NCBI RefSeq assembly: GCF_001653565.1
Contig: NZ_LYPB01000091.1
Coordinates: 74,518-138,517 of the forward strand
Source: Paenibacillus oryzisoli
Lineage (GTDB): Bacteria; Bacillota; Bacilli; Paenibacillales; NBRC-103111
Direction: 5' to 3'
DNA length: 64,000 nucleotides
This document shows positions 37,201 to 46,529 of this stretch, piece by piece (position 1 is the stretch's first letter; each line of letters begins with the position of its first letter). Below the pieces are notes generated by a model. That model saw only the letters and a program-made list of their open reading frames with translations, was not told the origin of the DNA and searched no databases. Position numbers and translations under genes: made by a program.

Positions 37201-40200
37201 CCATTAGGGTTCGTTCCATGGTCGACATACATGGTCAAGTAATTATCCGTTACAGGCGTATCATCATAAAACATGGAAGGGTTATCGTTTATTGTCTTCC
37301 ATGATTCTGTACGTGATTCTCTTAATACGTTTAAATTGGAGTTAACTGGGAAGTAATAACCAATATCGGAACCCTCGACTCTGCCCTCGAGATAAGCCCA
37401 TTTTGGATTTTCAACAGTTTCGCTATAGCCTAATGCAGAAGATTTGGTCACGCCATCAACGACAAAGGTATTGCTGCCTGCAGAATTAAGCCTCCTGTTC
37501 TCTACAATCGATTCTACAGAGCGACCTTTGGTACTGGTAATTCCTGCACCTAGCGCGACAATTTCATTATCAAATATGAACCATGATTTTTTAGCCCTCA
37601 AATCCATATCTTTGGCGTTAGTGCCTTTTGTATTATCCTGGAGGTCCGTTTTATCCAAGGCCATACCTGCCACCGCATAACCATCCAACTTTGAAGCTCC
37701 TACCCATCTCATATTGGGGTTAACAGAGGAACTTGTTCCGCTTGTTCCTAGAACCTCGATTTGTTCAATCGGTTTGGTATCAACCGTAGTCCCTGGCAGT
37801 CGTTTATAGTCAACCGTAGCCCAGTAATTTTCCGCAAATTGCATAATGTCATTATTATACAGATACGTAAAACCGTCCGATGTATGTGCACCCCGTCTGT
37901 TTTCCTGATTACCCGCTTCAAACGACGCTACCCTATAATTGTACATGGCCACATCAAACAAATATTCGTCTCTCTTCACGGTTGTACGAGCCATACGATT
38001 GAAGGTGAAAGCACCTGTTGCTTCCGCTTCCGGCGTGATTGACTGATCCTGCAGCACACTTTTAAATAACTGTCTGTCAAATAGGCTTTTCGTTTCCAAC
38101 AGCTTCGGGTTAGCAAGTAAATGTGACTTCGCAGCTGCCTTAAAGTGGGTTGCCAGTGAAACATTGACCGATTGCGCAAGCATAATCAACCCTTTGATGT
38201 GTGAATTTGCGCTAGTTCCTTCAACAGCTTTGGTTTGCCTTGATGCCGACCGTCCCCAGGTTGAATACAACAGCATCCCCTTGTACATCTGAGGCAAGTA
38301 TGCGGTATCAACTGCTTGATATACGCGGCTAACATCGGTCTCGTTAGGCCCATAGGCTGAATCGCCAATTACATACAAAATTTCACTGATGCCGCGAAGG
38401 CTTTCGGTCCCATAGCTGTTCGTGTACGGAACGTTGCTATGCTCAATGAATGAACCGTCATAATAGATGCCAGTGCCGGTTGTAACAAGTTCAAGAACCT
38501 GGCTGCTCGAATTAAGCAGCTTGCTGGAAGCCTCCGTGATTCGGGCAGAATCTTTGGTTAATACGCCATGCATCATAACGATTAAACTTTTGTCTACGCG
38601 ATTAGCCGCGATAGCGTTGCCTCCAGTTACAACGGTATCCGCTTTCGGTGAGAACACTTTCACCTTAGCCATATACTTGTTGATATTGGCTTGCGGCAGG
38701 TAATCGTAGAGCAGCGTTACGATGTTGTTCACTTCCTTAGGCATGCCGATATCTCTTTCCCACCAGTTGGATATCGCCCATTTGGGACTCGTCGTGAACA
38801 GTGTACTGTCCATCCACTCCAATCCAAAAATAATGTCCCTATATAAGTCCGCATTGTATTGGAGTGGTGATCCTTCCGCAACGTAAGCCACGGACATGTC
38901 TAACAGAAATTTATAGTACATCTGGAACTCTCTTGAGCGATTGCCAATATCCGCATCAGTCCAGAGCTGGGAGACGGTATTGGCACTTTTGTTCATTTTC
39001 TCCCAATACATTTGTCCTCTAGCCACTCTTTCATCAATTATGGCTTTGATTTCTGGATCTGTTACGTCATAGTCTTTATAAAATATGTAATCTGACCACC
39101 GTTTACGCATACGGTCAAATTCATCCTCCGAATACGCCGTAACAGTGACCTGGCAAAAGGCTGAATAGGCACCAAAAGTCGCCGTAATCGTTACGGTACC
39201 CGCGCCTTTACTAAAAACTACACCATTTTTCACTGTGGCAACGCTTTCGTCAGATGACGACCATTGGATTGGATCCTTTGCATTGATGGGTGTCCGACTT
39301 GCTTGGAGTACAACATTTTTGCCTTGCGCAATCGTCACTGCAGTCTGGTCAAGGCTAAGACCCGTTACATGACTGCTAGCCGTAACTATACAGGTGGCTG
39401 TCTTATCTGGATTTTCAACGGAAGTTACTGTAATTGTCGCGGTGCCATCAACTAAACCTTTTACCAAACCATTGTTATCGACTGAGATGATCGAAGGATC
39501 AGAGCTGGACCATATGACCGCTTTATTGGAAGCGCTCATAGGAGAGATCGTAGCATTCAACAAATGCTCGGTACCTGTCAGAATAGTAAGTGTCGACGCA
39601 TCCAAGTTCACAGTATCAACAGCCGTCGGAACAGGTTTAATCACGAGATTATCTAGCCAGAATTCGCCTGTGTTCCATGGGGTAGTTGTTCGCGTACTTG
39701 TTACAAATATAAATTTAATTCCAGTGATTTCATTATTATTTGGCGCTGTAAAGGTTGCCGTGTATGTCTTCCAACCCTGATTAGCCGTTATTGTAGCATG
39801 ATTTATGCGATCAGGGCTGGCACTTCCTGTTGAAGTGCCATCACTCTTTACAAACTCGGTACGTAATTGCACTGTTGAAGTGTTGGCTCCTGTTTTGACA
39901 TCCACTGAAAGGGTGTACTTGCCATTGGCTACCGCGGGCAAATCAGTGATTTTCTCTAAATAGCCGACGGATTGTATGTACTGTACGTGAAGAGACTGAG
40001 TTCCTTCTGTTTTCTGGGTTGTATCGTAGGTAGCTGAGGATAAGTTAACTGCGCCATGATTTTTACCGAGCTTCCACTCTTTTCCAACCGTGGCCGTCAT
40101 GGGTCGACCTTGTACAAAGACATCAGTCGTATCGGCTGGATTGATTTCATCCGGCTCAAAACCTCCTCCTTTCAGAATCATATTGTTTGAATCGGCAGCT

Positions 40201-40286
40201 AGTGCAATCGGCTGCACAAAGTCAAAACAACTAAGCGCTATGACGATGCTGAGAAACATGGCTAAACTTTTTTTAATTTGTAACAA
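34299..40286 (-). CDS. giant secreted polysaccharide lyase family 8 protein with SLH cell-wall anchor
   Basis: 1995 aa. Signal peptide (1-31); carbohydrate-binding-like jelly roll (about 35-217); two BIG2 Ig-like domains (about 225-302, 306-384); PL8 catalytic alpha barrel (about 385-720) with SNWW (N507), FIEH (H616), NSYG (Y625) and TWGRSASR (R679, R683), the Asn/His/Tyr/Arg set of hyaluronate, chondroitin and xanthan lyases; PL8 beta-sandwich (about 750-1172); third BIG2 (about 1175-1256); FnIII-like (about 1358-1457); Ig-like (about 1462-1550); unknown module (about 1570-1800); three SLH repeats (about 1812-1965). It depolymerises an acidic polysaccharide while bound to the S-layer/pyruvylated wall. 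TTG start has GGAGGAGG eight bases upstream. Substrate unresolved. Confidence 0.92.
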   Translation of the reverse strand: MLQIKKSLAMFLSIVIALSCFDFVQPIALAADSNNMILKGGGFEPDEINPADTTDVFVQGRPMTATVGKEWKLGKNHGAVNLSSATYDTTQKTEGTQSLHVQYIQSVGYLEKITDLPAVANGKYTLSVDVKTGANTSTVQLRTEFVKSDGTSTGSASPDRINHATITANQGWKTYTATFTAPNNNEITGIKFIFVTSTRTTTPWNTGEFWLDNLVIKPVPTAVDTVNLDASTLTILTGTEHLLNATISPMSASNKAVIWSSSDPSIISVDNNGLVKGLVDGTATITVTSVENPDKTATCIVTASSHVTGLSLDQTAVTIAQGKNVVLQASRTPINAKDPIQWSSSDESVATVKNGVVFSKGAGTVTITATFGAYSAFCQVTVTAYSEDEFDRMRKRWSDYIFYKDYDVTDPEIKAIIDERVARGQMYWEKMNKSANTVSQLWTDADIGNRSREFQMYYKFLLDMSVAYVAEGSPLQYNADLYRDIIFGLEWMDSTLFTTSPKWAISNWWERDIGMPKEVNNIVTLLYDYLPQANINKYMAKVKVFSPKADTVVTGGNAIAANRVDKSLIVMMHGVLTKDSARITEASSKLLNSSSQVLELVTTGTGIYYDGSFIEHSNVPYTNSYGTESLRGISEILYVIGDSAYGPNETDVSRVYQAVDTAYLPQMYKGMLLYSTWGRSASRQTKAVEGTSANSHIKGLIMLAQSVNVSLATHFKAAAKSHLLANPKLLETKSLFDRQLFKSVLQDQSITPEAEATGAFTFNRMARTTVKRDEYLFDVAMYNYRVASFEAGNQENRRGAHTSDGFTYLYNNDIMQFAENYWATVDYKRLPGTTVDTKPIEQIEVLGTSGTSSSVNPNMRWVGASKLDGYAVAGMALDKTDLQDNTKGTNAKDMDLRAKKSWFIFDNEIVALGAGITSTKGRSVESIVENRRLNSAGSNTFVVDGVTKSSALGYSETVENPKWAYLEGRVEGSDIGYYFPVNSNLNVLRESRTESWKTINDNPSMFYDDTPVTDNYLTMYVDHGTNPNGSSYEYALLPGMNSQEVAAYAEAPKFKVLSNTADLQAVKHDALGITALNNFARMTKSAGGVTVSDEGSVIVREYADNTMKIAVMNPTVNGNKELTVTVDRKALGVIAKDDNITVEETEPQIVIKINPELHAAQFQNTWTIHLAIAPKPVESVVLDTTAKVLGVGDAVQLQAEVLPGDASVKTLEWSSDNEGVATVNEDGLVTAVGIGTAEIRATSTADNAKYDVRSITVTDLTTAVIPENGKLTVSFGELPTDILKSSFSGTFTVTKDGVATESPLSLQTMVVNEDKTITFGIDSVLPDYISDTELLVLIKYVAGTEKTASFTVNRLIVPAAPAVQTRAANNVTETSARIQTEISSVGSSPITVTGVVYGTTPNPDGSEGNVAISGASSPLVYSFDLANLMPDTTYYFRAYATNVVGTTYGSEMTFRTVAFDSTPPTGTLSINGGAAITSTTSVTLAVYSSDGAGSGSVQMRFSNDNATWSSWEAAAGTKAWLLASGDGAKTVYMELKDAVGNVTTIPLTASIQLQIPVSGSSDDDTGTDPQTETIHVGGGKSDDGSIVIAVVINRTPDANGQKRDEVNLTSEQMGDTIAQLAAAGSNSAKIVIPDEKDEVVELNVKLPKASTEQLANANVGLEVVTGNARINIPGRSLQGLGNDTYFRVVPIKKKEEHDAVEQRAKTEQAVLLIAKLGSAEVIGRPMMIETNLQGRTVTLTLPLGDVALSDEQKNDLGIYIEHSDGTKEFVRGDIVKFDQNGQLGIRFAVNKFSTFTIVQIKGWNAAAATPVKQRNAYMSGYPDGTFGAERSITRAEMATILTRVFDKTTTQAGIAYTDVESTHWAKDAIDQVARMGLMSGYPDGSFKSEQSITRAEMASIAAKLLTVKPDAVGGSFADVVDHWAQVAIKEVKAAGIISGYADGTFRPEMRLTRAEAVVMINKLLGQEPLSGTKAKWSDVTEEFWAFKEIQAASVH

Positions 40287-40438
40287 TAACTATTCCTCCT
40301 CCGATTCGACTTTTTCTGTCATTGCACTTGTTGTATGTCATGGATGTAAGCACAACAGTTGCCTGCTATGTACGTATCCTACTAGGAACGCTCATCTTCT
40401 GACAATGACCAATTCTTGTAACAAACAATCCTTTATTT

Positions 40439-40472
40439 AAAAAAGAGAAGTCCTTGTGCAGCAAGGCTTCTC
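40439..40472 (-). terminator. minus-strand intrinsic terminator in the lyase leader
   Basis: GAGAAG/CTTCTC and CCTTG/CAAGG pair (40445-40472) around TGCAG, followed on the minus strand by TTTTTTAAAT. No minus-strand gene lies between it and the VOC gene at 40695, so it ends either a small RNA or a long untranslated leader of the lyase gene, acting as an attenuator. The rest of 40287-40694 holds no gene I can support; a possible TTGTCA-18-TAGGAT promoter lies between the hairpin and the lyase start. Confidence 0.75.
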
Positions 40473-40694
40473 CTCTTGTAAATTCGCTTTTTTAGTCATG
40501 ACAATGGCAGCTGATAATAATATTTGGGCATTCTAATTATGATACTCATGCCTATCCACTACCCCTTGGCATAACGCCACTGCAATGTCATGATCATGTC
40601 CTAATATTGAACCTTTTGGTCTGGTGGATTTTCTACGTACCCAGTGGTAGAATATAGGAGGTTGTCCCAATTTCACAATTAGAGGAGAATGGTC

Positions 40695-41120
40695 ATGTCA
40701 ATTAATGCTTATTTGAATTTCCAAGGAAACACGCGCGAAGTTGTGACTTTCTATGCTGAAGTATTTAATTTGCCCACTCCCAAAATCATTACATTCGGCG
40801 ATATGCCAGCACATCCTGACTATCCGCTTCCTGAGGAAGCTAAGAATGGCGTTATGCACACGCGTCTAGATATTAACGGAAGCCCGCTCATGTTCTCTGA
40901 TGTTTTCCCTGGTATGCCCTATGTAGTAGGCAACAATATTAGTCTTTCCTACGTTAGCGCTAACGCCGATGAAATCCAAAATGCTTTCCATAAGCTCAAA
41001 GAAGGCGGAAAAATTGGCATGGAGCTTCAAGCAACGGACTGGAGCAAGTTGTATGGCCAAGTTGAGGACAAGTTTGGCATTCTTTGGCAGTTCAATCTTG
41101 ACAGTGGTGAAAGTTTCTAA
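40695..41120 (+). CDS. VOC/PhnB-like glyoxalase-fold protein
   Basis: 141 aa from ATG 40695, with AGAGGAG seven bases upstream (the ATG at 40689 is too close to it). Glyoxalase/VOC fold of the PhnB or 3-demethylubiquinone-methyltransferase-like group: INAYLNFQGNTREVVTFYAEVF at the N-terminus, GDMPAHPDY and VMHTRLDINGSPLMFSD in the middle, KLYGQVEDKFGILWQFN at the end. These proteins are common in Bacillota; their reactions are mostly unknown. It is a single-gene unit closed by a bidirectional terminator. Confidence 0.88.
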   Translation: MSINAYLNFQGNTREVVTFYAEVFNLPTPKIITFGDMPAHPDYPLPEEAKNGVMHTRLDINGSPLMFSDVFPGMPYVVGNNISLSYVSANADEIQNAFHKLKEGGKIGMELQATDWSKLYGQVEDKFGILWQFNLDSGESF

Positions 41121-41154
41121 TAATCACTACGCACACATAGGTCTGGCAAATGAA

Positions 41155-41200
41155 AAGGATTCCAGAACTCACTTTCTTCAAGTGAGTTAACGGAATCCTT
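41155..41200. terminator. bidirectional terminator between VOC gene and cls
   Basis: Outer stem AAGGATTCC/GGAATCCTT (41155-41163, 41192-41200) and inner stem AACTCACTT/AAGTGAGTT (41166-41174, 41180-41188) with a TCTTC loop. T-rich tails follow on both strands (CTTCTTTCC on plus, TTCATTTG on minus). Confidence 0.85.
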
Positions 41201-41210
41201 CTTCTTTCCC

Positions 41211-42671
41211 CTATAAGATAGGTGATATCAGCTTCGAAATTGATTCCAGGAATCGGATGCGAAGCGATCGCTTCTCATATTCCTCGAGCGTCAACTCCAT
41301 ACACCCCGCCATGTCCATCCAGAAAGTCTCTTCCAGCTTCGATGCCGTCTCTTCATGAAACATCAGTGCATTCGTCTCAAAATTAAGCCTTAGACTGCGA
41401 ATATCGAAATTCGCAGTACCGACGGAGGCTACTTTGCCATCGACGATAATTGTTTTGGCATGTAGAAATCCGTGATCATACAAATAACATTTCACGCCTG
41501 CCCTTAACAGCTCACCCACATAATACAAGGAAGCCCAATGCACGAATAAATGATCAGCCTTCTCAGGAATCATTATTCTGACATCAATCCCCGATAACGC
41601 TGCAATTCGTAATGCATTCAACATACTTTCTTCGGGAATAAAATAAGGTGTTTGCAGCAATATTCGACTTTTGGCCAGATGGATCAGCTTCAGAAATGTG
41701 TATACAAAGTGCGGCCAAGTTTCATTCGGACCACTTGCAATAATTTGCATGGGAACATGTCCTTGCTTGGCTTTCTCCAAAATCGCAGGGAAATACGTCA
41801 TTTCAACGTCCAATGTTTCTGTCGAGGCCAGGTTCCAATCTAGGATGAACCGTGATTGCAACGCCCTCACGACACTGCCCGACAATCGAAGATGGGTATC
41901 CCGCCAATAACCAAATTTCGGATCCAAGCCCAGATACTCATTCCCAATATTGAATCCGCCAATATAGCCAACCTGACCGTCAATAATCACAAGCTTGCGA
42001 TGATTTCGATAGTTCACACGATAATTAAGAAAAGGAATACTTGACGGAAAGAATGCCGCCTTTTGACCACCAGCCTGCTTGAAGTCTTTGAAAAAAGAAT
42101 CCTTTAACGTACGTGACCCAATATCATCGTAGAGAAACCGCACGGTTACCCCTTGTTTCGCTTTGCGTGTGAGCACTTCCATAATCCGCTGGCCCAAGGT
42201 ATCATTTTTCACAATATAATATTGCATATGAATATGGTGCTGGGCAGCTTCCATTCGGTCAATCAAATCATTAAACTTCTCGACCCCATCTGTGAAAATG
42301 TGTACGTCGTTATCTTGCGACAGAAATGAATCATTCGTAGCAACATTCAAATAAATTAAATAGCGATACTCCATAACCATCGGATCAATATAGGGAAAAG
42401 TCCCCTCCATAAGCTGCTGCCGCTGCTCGCCAATCACAGTCTGCATCCGCTCTTGCATTCGCTTATTCCATTTATACAGCTTTCGGCGGCTTAAGTTTTG
42501 TCCCAACATCACATACAAGAGAAAGCCTAGAATAGGAATGAATAATAACACCATTAACCATGACCATGTGGCAGCCACATTACGCTTTTCTAAGAATACC
42601 ACGGTAAGCGCCAATAAAATATTTACGACGAACAACAACGTCAATACATGAGAAACCCAATCCATGCCCAT
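41211..42671 (-). CDS. cls: cardiolipin synthase
   Basis: Phospholipase-D-family membrane enzyme that joins two phosphatidylglycerols into cardiolipin. 486 aa from ATG 42671 (GGAG eight bases upstream); a longer frame to 42749 would run through the glgA terminator. Two N-terminal membrane helices with the PLDc_N motif (KRNVAATWSWLMVLLFIPILG region), then two HKD motifs: NHRKLVIIDG...GGFNIG and LHAKTIIVDG...GTANFDIRS. Length and layout match Bacillus ClsA. Monocistronic, between two terminators. Confidence 0.93.
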   Translation of the reverse strand: MGMDWVSHVLTLLFVVNILLALTVVFLEKRNVAATWSWLMVLLFIPILGFLLYVMLGQNLSRRKLYKWNKRMQERMQTVIGEQRQQLMEGTFPYIDPMVMEYRYLIYLNVATNDSFLSQDNDVHIFTDGVEKFNDLIDRMEAAQHHIHMQYYIVKNDTLGQRIMEVLTRKAKQGVTVRFLYDDIGSRTLKDSFFKDFKQAGGQKAAFFPSSIPFLNYRVNYRNHRKLVIIDGQVGYIGGFNIGNEYLGLDPKFGYWRDTHLRLSGSVVRALQSRFILDWNLASTETLDVEMTYFPAILEKAKQGHVPMQIIASGPNETWPHFVYTFLKLIHLAKSRILLQTPYFIPEESMLNALRIAALSGIDVRIMIPEKADHLFVHWASLYYVGELLRAGVKCYLYDHGFLHAKTIIVDGKVASVGTANFDIRSLRLNFETNALMFHEETASKLEETFWMDMAGCMELTLEEYEKRSLRIRFLESISKLISPIL

Positions 42672-42733
42672 CCCTACCACTCCAACTCTCTTTACTCGTC
42701 TATGTCTATTATACCTGAATTTTCTAGATAACG

Positions 42734-42770
42734 AAAAAAGCCTCCTCATTCTTTCGAATTTAGAGGCTTT
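42734..42770 (-). terminator. terminator after glgA
   Basis: AAAGCCTC (42737-42744) and GAGGCTTT (42763-42770) form an 8-bp stem with an 18-base loop, five bases after the glgA stop; on the minus strand TTTTTTCG follows. It ends the glycogen operon before cls. Confidence 0.85.
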
Positions 42771-42774
42771 CTTC

Positions 42775-44211
42775 CTATACGTGAGAAGTCATTTGGTTGT
42801 AAAGCGTGATATATTGCTGTGCCGATTTGCGCCAGCTAAAGTCACCTTTTTTCATATTGTTCCCAATTTTCAACCAACTATCACGATCATTTTTGTAAAA
42901 GAAAACCGCTCTTCTAATGATATGCAGCATATCATGCGCATTATAATTCGTGAAGGAGAACCCGGTGCCTTCCCCTGTAAACTCATTATAAGGCTGTACG
43001 GTGTCCTTCAGACCGCCAGTTTCACGTACGATTGGCACGGAACGATAGCGCAGTGCAATCAACTGTCCGATGCCACATGGCTCGAATTGTGATGGCATTA
43101 AGAAGAGATCGGACGCCGCGTAGAACTGATGTGCTAACGCTTCATCAAAATAAATATGAGCTGACACCTTAGTCGGGTGCGTGATGGCAGCGTTCCTGAA
43201 CATTTGTTCATAAACAGGTTCGCCAGTTCCAAGAACGACGAGCTGGATGTCCAAGGCAAGAATTTCACGGAGCACATGCTGTATCAGATCTAGACCCTTC
43301 TGTTGGACAAGACGAGTGACCAGTACAATCATCGGAATATCACCACTCACAGGAAGTCCTAGACGCTCCTGAAGCGCTGTCTTATTCTGTGTCTTCTTCG
43401 ATAAAGAATCCCGGTAATTCACAACCAAATTTTTGTCCGTCATTGGATCGAAGATGTCATAATCAATCCCATTCACGATACCTGTTAATTGATCTTTGCG
43501 GTGACGCAGCAAGCTGTCCAGGAACTCGCCGTAATACGGTGTTTGGATCTCTTCTGCATACGTCTGACTAACCGTTGTGATCTGATCAGCATAGAGCAGT
43601 CCACCCTTCAGGAAGCTTGCGCCTCCATGAAGCTCTAGGGCTGTTCCTGAGAAGTGATCATCGGACAAACCGAACAAATCCTTAAACACGCCTTGACCAA
43701 ATACACCTTGGTATTTCAAATTGTGTACGGTTGTCATCGTCTTAATTTGGCTAAAGAAAGGCAAGTGGAGATAGTGCGCCTTCAGTAGAACAGGAATCAT
43801 GCCCGCTTGCCAATCATGACAATGGATCACGTCGGGTTTGAAATCCAAGTACGGCAGGGCCTCAATGACCCCTTTGCAGAAGAAACCAAACCGCTCCGCC
43901 TCATCCCCGTAACCATAAATACCAGGACGCTTGTAGTAAAATTCATTATCGACAAAATAGAAGGTAACCCCTTCATGCACAAGCATATCAATTCCGATAA
44001 ACTGCTTACGCCAACCCAATTGCACTTCAAATGATGCCAGTTGTGACATCTCATCCCGATACTTAGCTGGAATATCACCATATTTGGGTAAAATAACCCG
44101 CACATCAAGTCCTTGACGTGTCAGCTCCTTGGGTAAGGAGCCGATCACATCAGCGAGTCCACCTGTCTTTATAAAAGGAACGGCCTCCGAAGCCGCGAAC
44201 AGTATTCTCAT
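42775..44211 (-). CDS. glgA: glycogen synthase (ADP-glucose type)
   Basis: GT5 enzyme that extends alpha-1,4-glucan from ADP-glucose. 478 aa; AAGGAG is seven bases before the second of two tandem ATGs (44211). N-terminal ADP-glucose motif KTGGLADVIGSLP, later HDWQAGM, the VTRLVQQKG hinge and C-terminal PSQFEPCGIGQLIALRYRSVPIVRETGGL. Length as in B. subtilis GlgA (484). Last gene of glgB-C-D-A; glgP, the phosphorylase that follows in B. subtilis, is absent here, with a terminator and cls instead. Confidence 0.96.
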   Translation of the reverse strand: MRILFAASEAVPFIKTGGLADVIGSLPKELTRQGLDVRVILPKYGDIPAKYRDEMSQLASFEVQLGWRKQFIGIDMLVHEGVTFYFVDNEFYYKRPGIYGYGDEAERFGFFCKGVIEALPYLDFKPDVIHCHDWQAGMIPVLLKAHYLHLPFFSQIKTMTTVHNLKYQGVFGQGVFKDLFGLSDDHFSGTALELHGGASFLKGGLLYADQITTVSQTYAEEIQTPYYGEFLDSLLRHRKDQLTGIVNGIDYDIFDPMTDKNLVVNYRDSLSKKTQNKTALQERLGLPVSGDIPMIVLVTRLVQQKGLDLIQHVLREILALDIQLVVLGTGEPVYEQMFRNAAITHPTKVSAHIYFDEALAHQFYAASDLFLMPSQFEPCGIGQLIALRYRSVPIVRETGGLKDTVQPYNEFTGEGTGFSFTNYNAHDMLHIIRRAVFFYKNDRDSWLKIGNNMKKGDFSWRKSAQQYITLYNQMTSHV

Positions 44212-44261
44212 CATGCCACTCCTTCAACTTTGCTCGAACCTGATCTAATACCACATTGCAA

Positions 44262-45374
44262 TTAGATCACTTTGGTTTTCGCTGCAATGAATGGTGCTTT
44301 ATTGTCACCCGTTAATACGCGACCACGGCTAATGAAGACATCCTTATCTAGAATAGAATTCTCGATAATTACGTTTTCCTCGATTTCGCAGTTTTGCAGG
44401 ATAATACTATTTTTCACGTAAGCGCCTTTGCGGATTTTCACTCCGCGGAATAGTATGCTGTTCTCTACTTTTCCTTCAATTTGGCAACCATTCGCGATTA
44501 GTGTATTTTTGGTAGCAGCAGTTTCCATATATTTCGCAGGCGGCTCATCCTTGACCTTGGTATAGACGAGATTGTTCTTTTGGAAGAACAGCTCCCGCCA
44601 AATGGCTGGGTTCAACAGCTGCATGCTGTGCTTGTAGTAGCCTTGTATGGAGTTCACAATGCCCAAATGACCTTCAAACTTATAGCCGTACACACTCAGT
44701 TTATCAATATTTTTCATAATACCGTCACGTACCAAATGGTCATACCCTTGCGCTAAGCAGGATTCCACCATATCCAATAGTAAAGCCTTGCTCATGATAT
44801 ACATTTCCATGGAGATGTTGTTTGTCCGCAGACGGCCTGTGTGATCTTCCATTAACGTCACCTGACCTGATTCCTTAACAGCCATACGGCGGAATTTACC
44901 ATGAATTTCTTCATCCGTTTGTTTATAAATGACAGTGATGTCCGCTTGCATATCTTCATGGTAACGAACAGCATCGTTCAGATCCAGATTGCACACCATG
45001 TGACTGCGGGAAATGATTACGAACTCTTCTTTACCTCGGTAGAAATAGTCTCGATGACTATAGAACTGGTACAAATCTCCGCGCGAGATCCCCGTCGGCT
45101 CATCCAATACAGAAGGCAAAACGAAAAGTCCCCCACGCTTACGATCCAAGTCCCACTCTTTACCAGATCCCAGATGATCCATCAGTGAACGATATTTGTG
45201 CTGTGTGAATACAGCCACATTATCAATTCCGGAATTCACCATATTGGACAATGCAAAATCGATTAACCGATAACGACCGCCGAAAGGCACAGATGCCGGG
45301 CAGCGGAAATAAGTCAGTTCCTCCAAATCATCCGGTTCATTGACTAAATTAATGACTCCCATCACATGTTTCAT
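44262..45374 (-). CDS. glgD: glucose-1-phosphate adenylyltransferase subunit GlgD
   Basis: 370-aa partner of GlgC, nucleotidyltransferase domain plus C-terminal left-handed beta helix (IEGKVENSILFRGVKIRKGA). The N-terminal GlgC-type GGxGxRL loop is missing: the protein starts MGVINLVNEPDDLEELT, the usual sign of the GlgD subunit, which in Bacillus boosts GlgC activity rather than acting alone. It lies six bases after glgC and 50 before glgA. Confidence 0.93.
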   Translation of the reverse strand: MKHVMGVINLVNEPDDLEELTYFRCPASVPFGGRYRLIDFALSNMVNSGIDNVAVFTQHKYRSLMDHLGSGKEWDLDRKRGGLFVLPSVLDEPTGISRGDLYQFYSHRDYFYRGKEEFVIISRSHMVCNLDLNDAVRYHEDMQADITVIYKQTDEEIHGKFRRMAVKESGQVTLMEDHTGRLRTNNISMEMYIMSKALLLDMVESCLAQGYDHLVRDGIMKNIDKLSVYGYKFEGHLGIVNSIQGYYKHSMQLLNPAIWRELFFQKNNLVYTKVKDEPPAKYMETAATKNTLIANGCQIEGKVENSILFRGVKIRKGAYVKNSIILQNCEIEENVIIENSILDKDVFISRGRVLTGDNKAPFIAAKTKVI

Positions 45375-45380
45375 CTGATA

Positions 45381-46529
45381 TCATCCCTTCTGATTAGCGT
45401 AGCCTGTTACCCGTTCGTTACCGCCAATAAGTACAATTTCACCATTGCCATCAACAACTGCACCATCTTCAACGACTGTATTCTCACCAATAATGGCTTT
45501 GATAATCGTTACGTTATTACCGATCTTGGCATTCGGCATAATGACGGAATCCTTAATTTGGCTGCCTTCACCGACTTGCACGCCGAAAAAGAGAACAGAA
45601 TGATCAACATCTCCAAAAATCGCACAACCTTCATTCACCAATGAACGTTTAATATTTGCCGTTGGCGCTACGTATTGTGCAGGTTGGTACGGATTCTGTG
45701 AATATACACGCCAATCTTTATCATTTAAGTTAAGTTCATTATTGTCATCTAAAAGGTCCATATTAGCTTCCCATAAACTATCAATGGTTCCGACATCCTT
45801 CCAATAGCCTTGGAATGGATAAGCAAACATTCTCGCTTCATCTTTCAACATCATAGGAATGATATCTTTCCCGAAATCCTTACTAGATTCAGGATTCGCC
45901 TCATCTTCAAGCAAATACGATTTCAAGGCCTTCCAGTTAAAAATGTAAATCCCCATAGAAGCCAAGTTAGAGTTTGCTTCCTTCGGCTTTTCAGCGAATT
46001 CCGTAATCTCTTGCTTCTCATTTACGCTCATGATGCCGAATCGGCTTGTCTCTTCCCATTTCACTTCGATAACCGCGATTGTTGCATCCGCTTTTTTCTC
46101 TTTGTGATAGGAGAGCATGAGATCGTAATCCATTTTATAAATATGGTCACCCGAGATGACCAAGACGTATTCGGGATCATACTGCTCAATAAAGCCGATA
46201 TTCCGATAAATCGCGTTTGCAGTTCCTTTGTACCAATCTCCGCCTTTTTGCTCCATGAAGGGCGGCAGCACAGTTACGCCGCCATACTTGCGGTCAAGGT
46301 CCCAAGAGCTTCCAATACCAATGTACGTATTAAGCACGAGCGGCTGATACTGCGTAAGTACACCTACTGTATCAATCCCGGAATTCGTACAATTGCTGAG
46401 AGTAAAATCAATGATGCGATATTTGCCGCCAAAGTGAACAGCTGGCTTAGCTAAATTGTTCGTCAGTACGCCTAATCTTCGCCCTTCTCCTCCAGCGAGG
46501 AGCATAGCAACACATTCTTTACTGCGCAT
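45381..46529 (-). CDS. glgC: glucose-1-phosphate adenylyltransferase
   Basis: Makes ADP-glucose from ATP and glucose-1-phosphate, the committed step of glycogen synthesis. 382 aa with the catalytic loop [42 protein letters not shown]-type segment ([17 protein letters not shown]) and a C-terminal beta helix. Start fixed by family alignment ([11 protein letters not shown]). Its first 58 bases overlap the end of glgB in another frame. Confidence 0.96.
   Translation of the reverse strand: MRSKECVAMLLAGGEGRRLGVLTNNLAKPAVHFGGKYRIIDFTLSNCTNSGIDTVGVLTQYQPLVLNTYIGIGSSWDLDRKYGGVTVLPPFMEQKGGDWYKGTANAIYRNIGFIEQYDPEYVLVISGDHIYKMDYDLMLSYHKEKKADATIAVIEVKWEETSRFGIMSVNEKQEITEFAEKPKEANSNLASMGIYIFNWKALKSYLLEDEANPESSKDFGKDIIPMMLKDEARMFAYPFQGYWKDVGTIDSLWEANMDLLDDNNELNLNDKDWRVYSQNPYQPAQYVAPTANIKRSLVNEGCAIFGDVDHSVLFFGVQVGEGSQIKDSVIMPNAKIGNNVTIIKAIIGENTVVEDGAVVDGNGEIVLIGGNERVTGYANQKG

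Noticed and set aside
40511-40565. 17-codon minus-strand mini-frame in the lyase leader
   Set aside because: No convincing ribosome site; could matter if attenuation is shown, but unsupported now.
45810-46454. 214-codon plus-strand frame
   Set aside because: Entirely antisense to glgC, whose protein is clearly conserved; no ribosome site or recognisable product.
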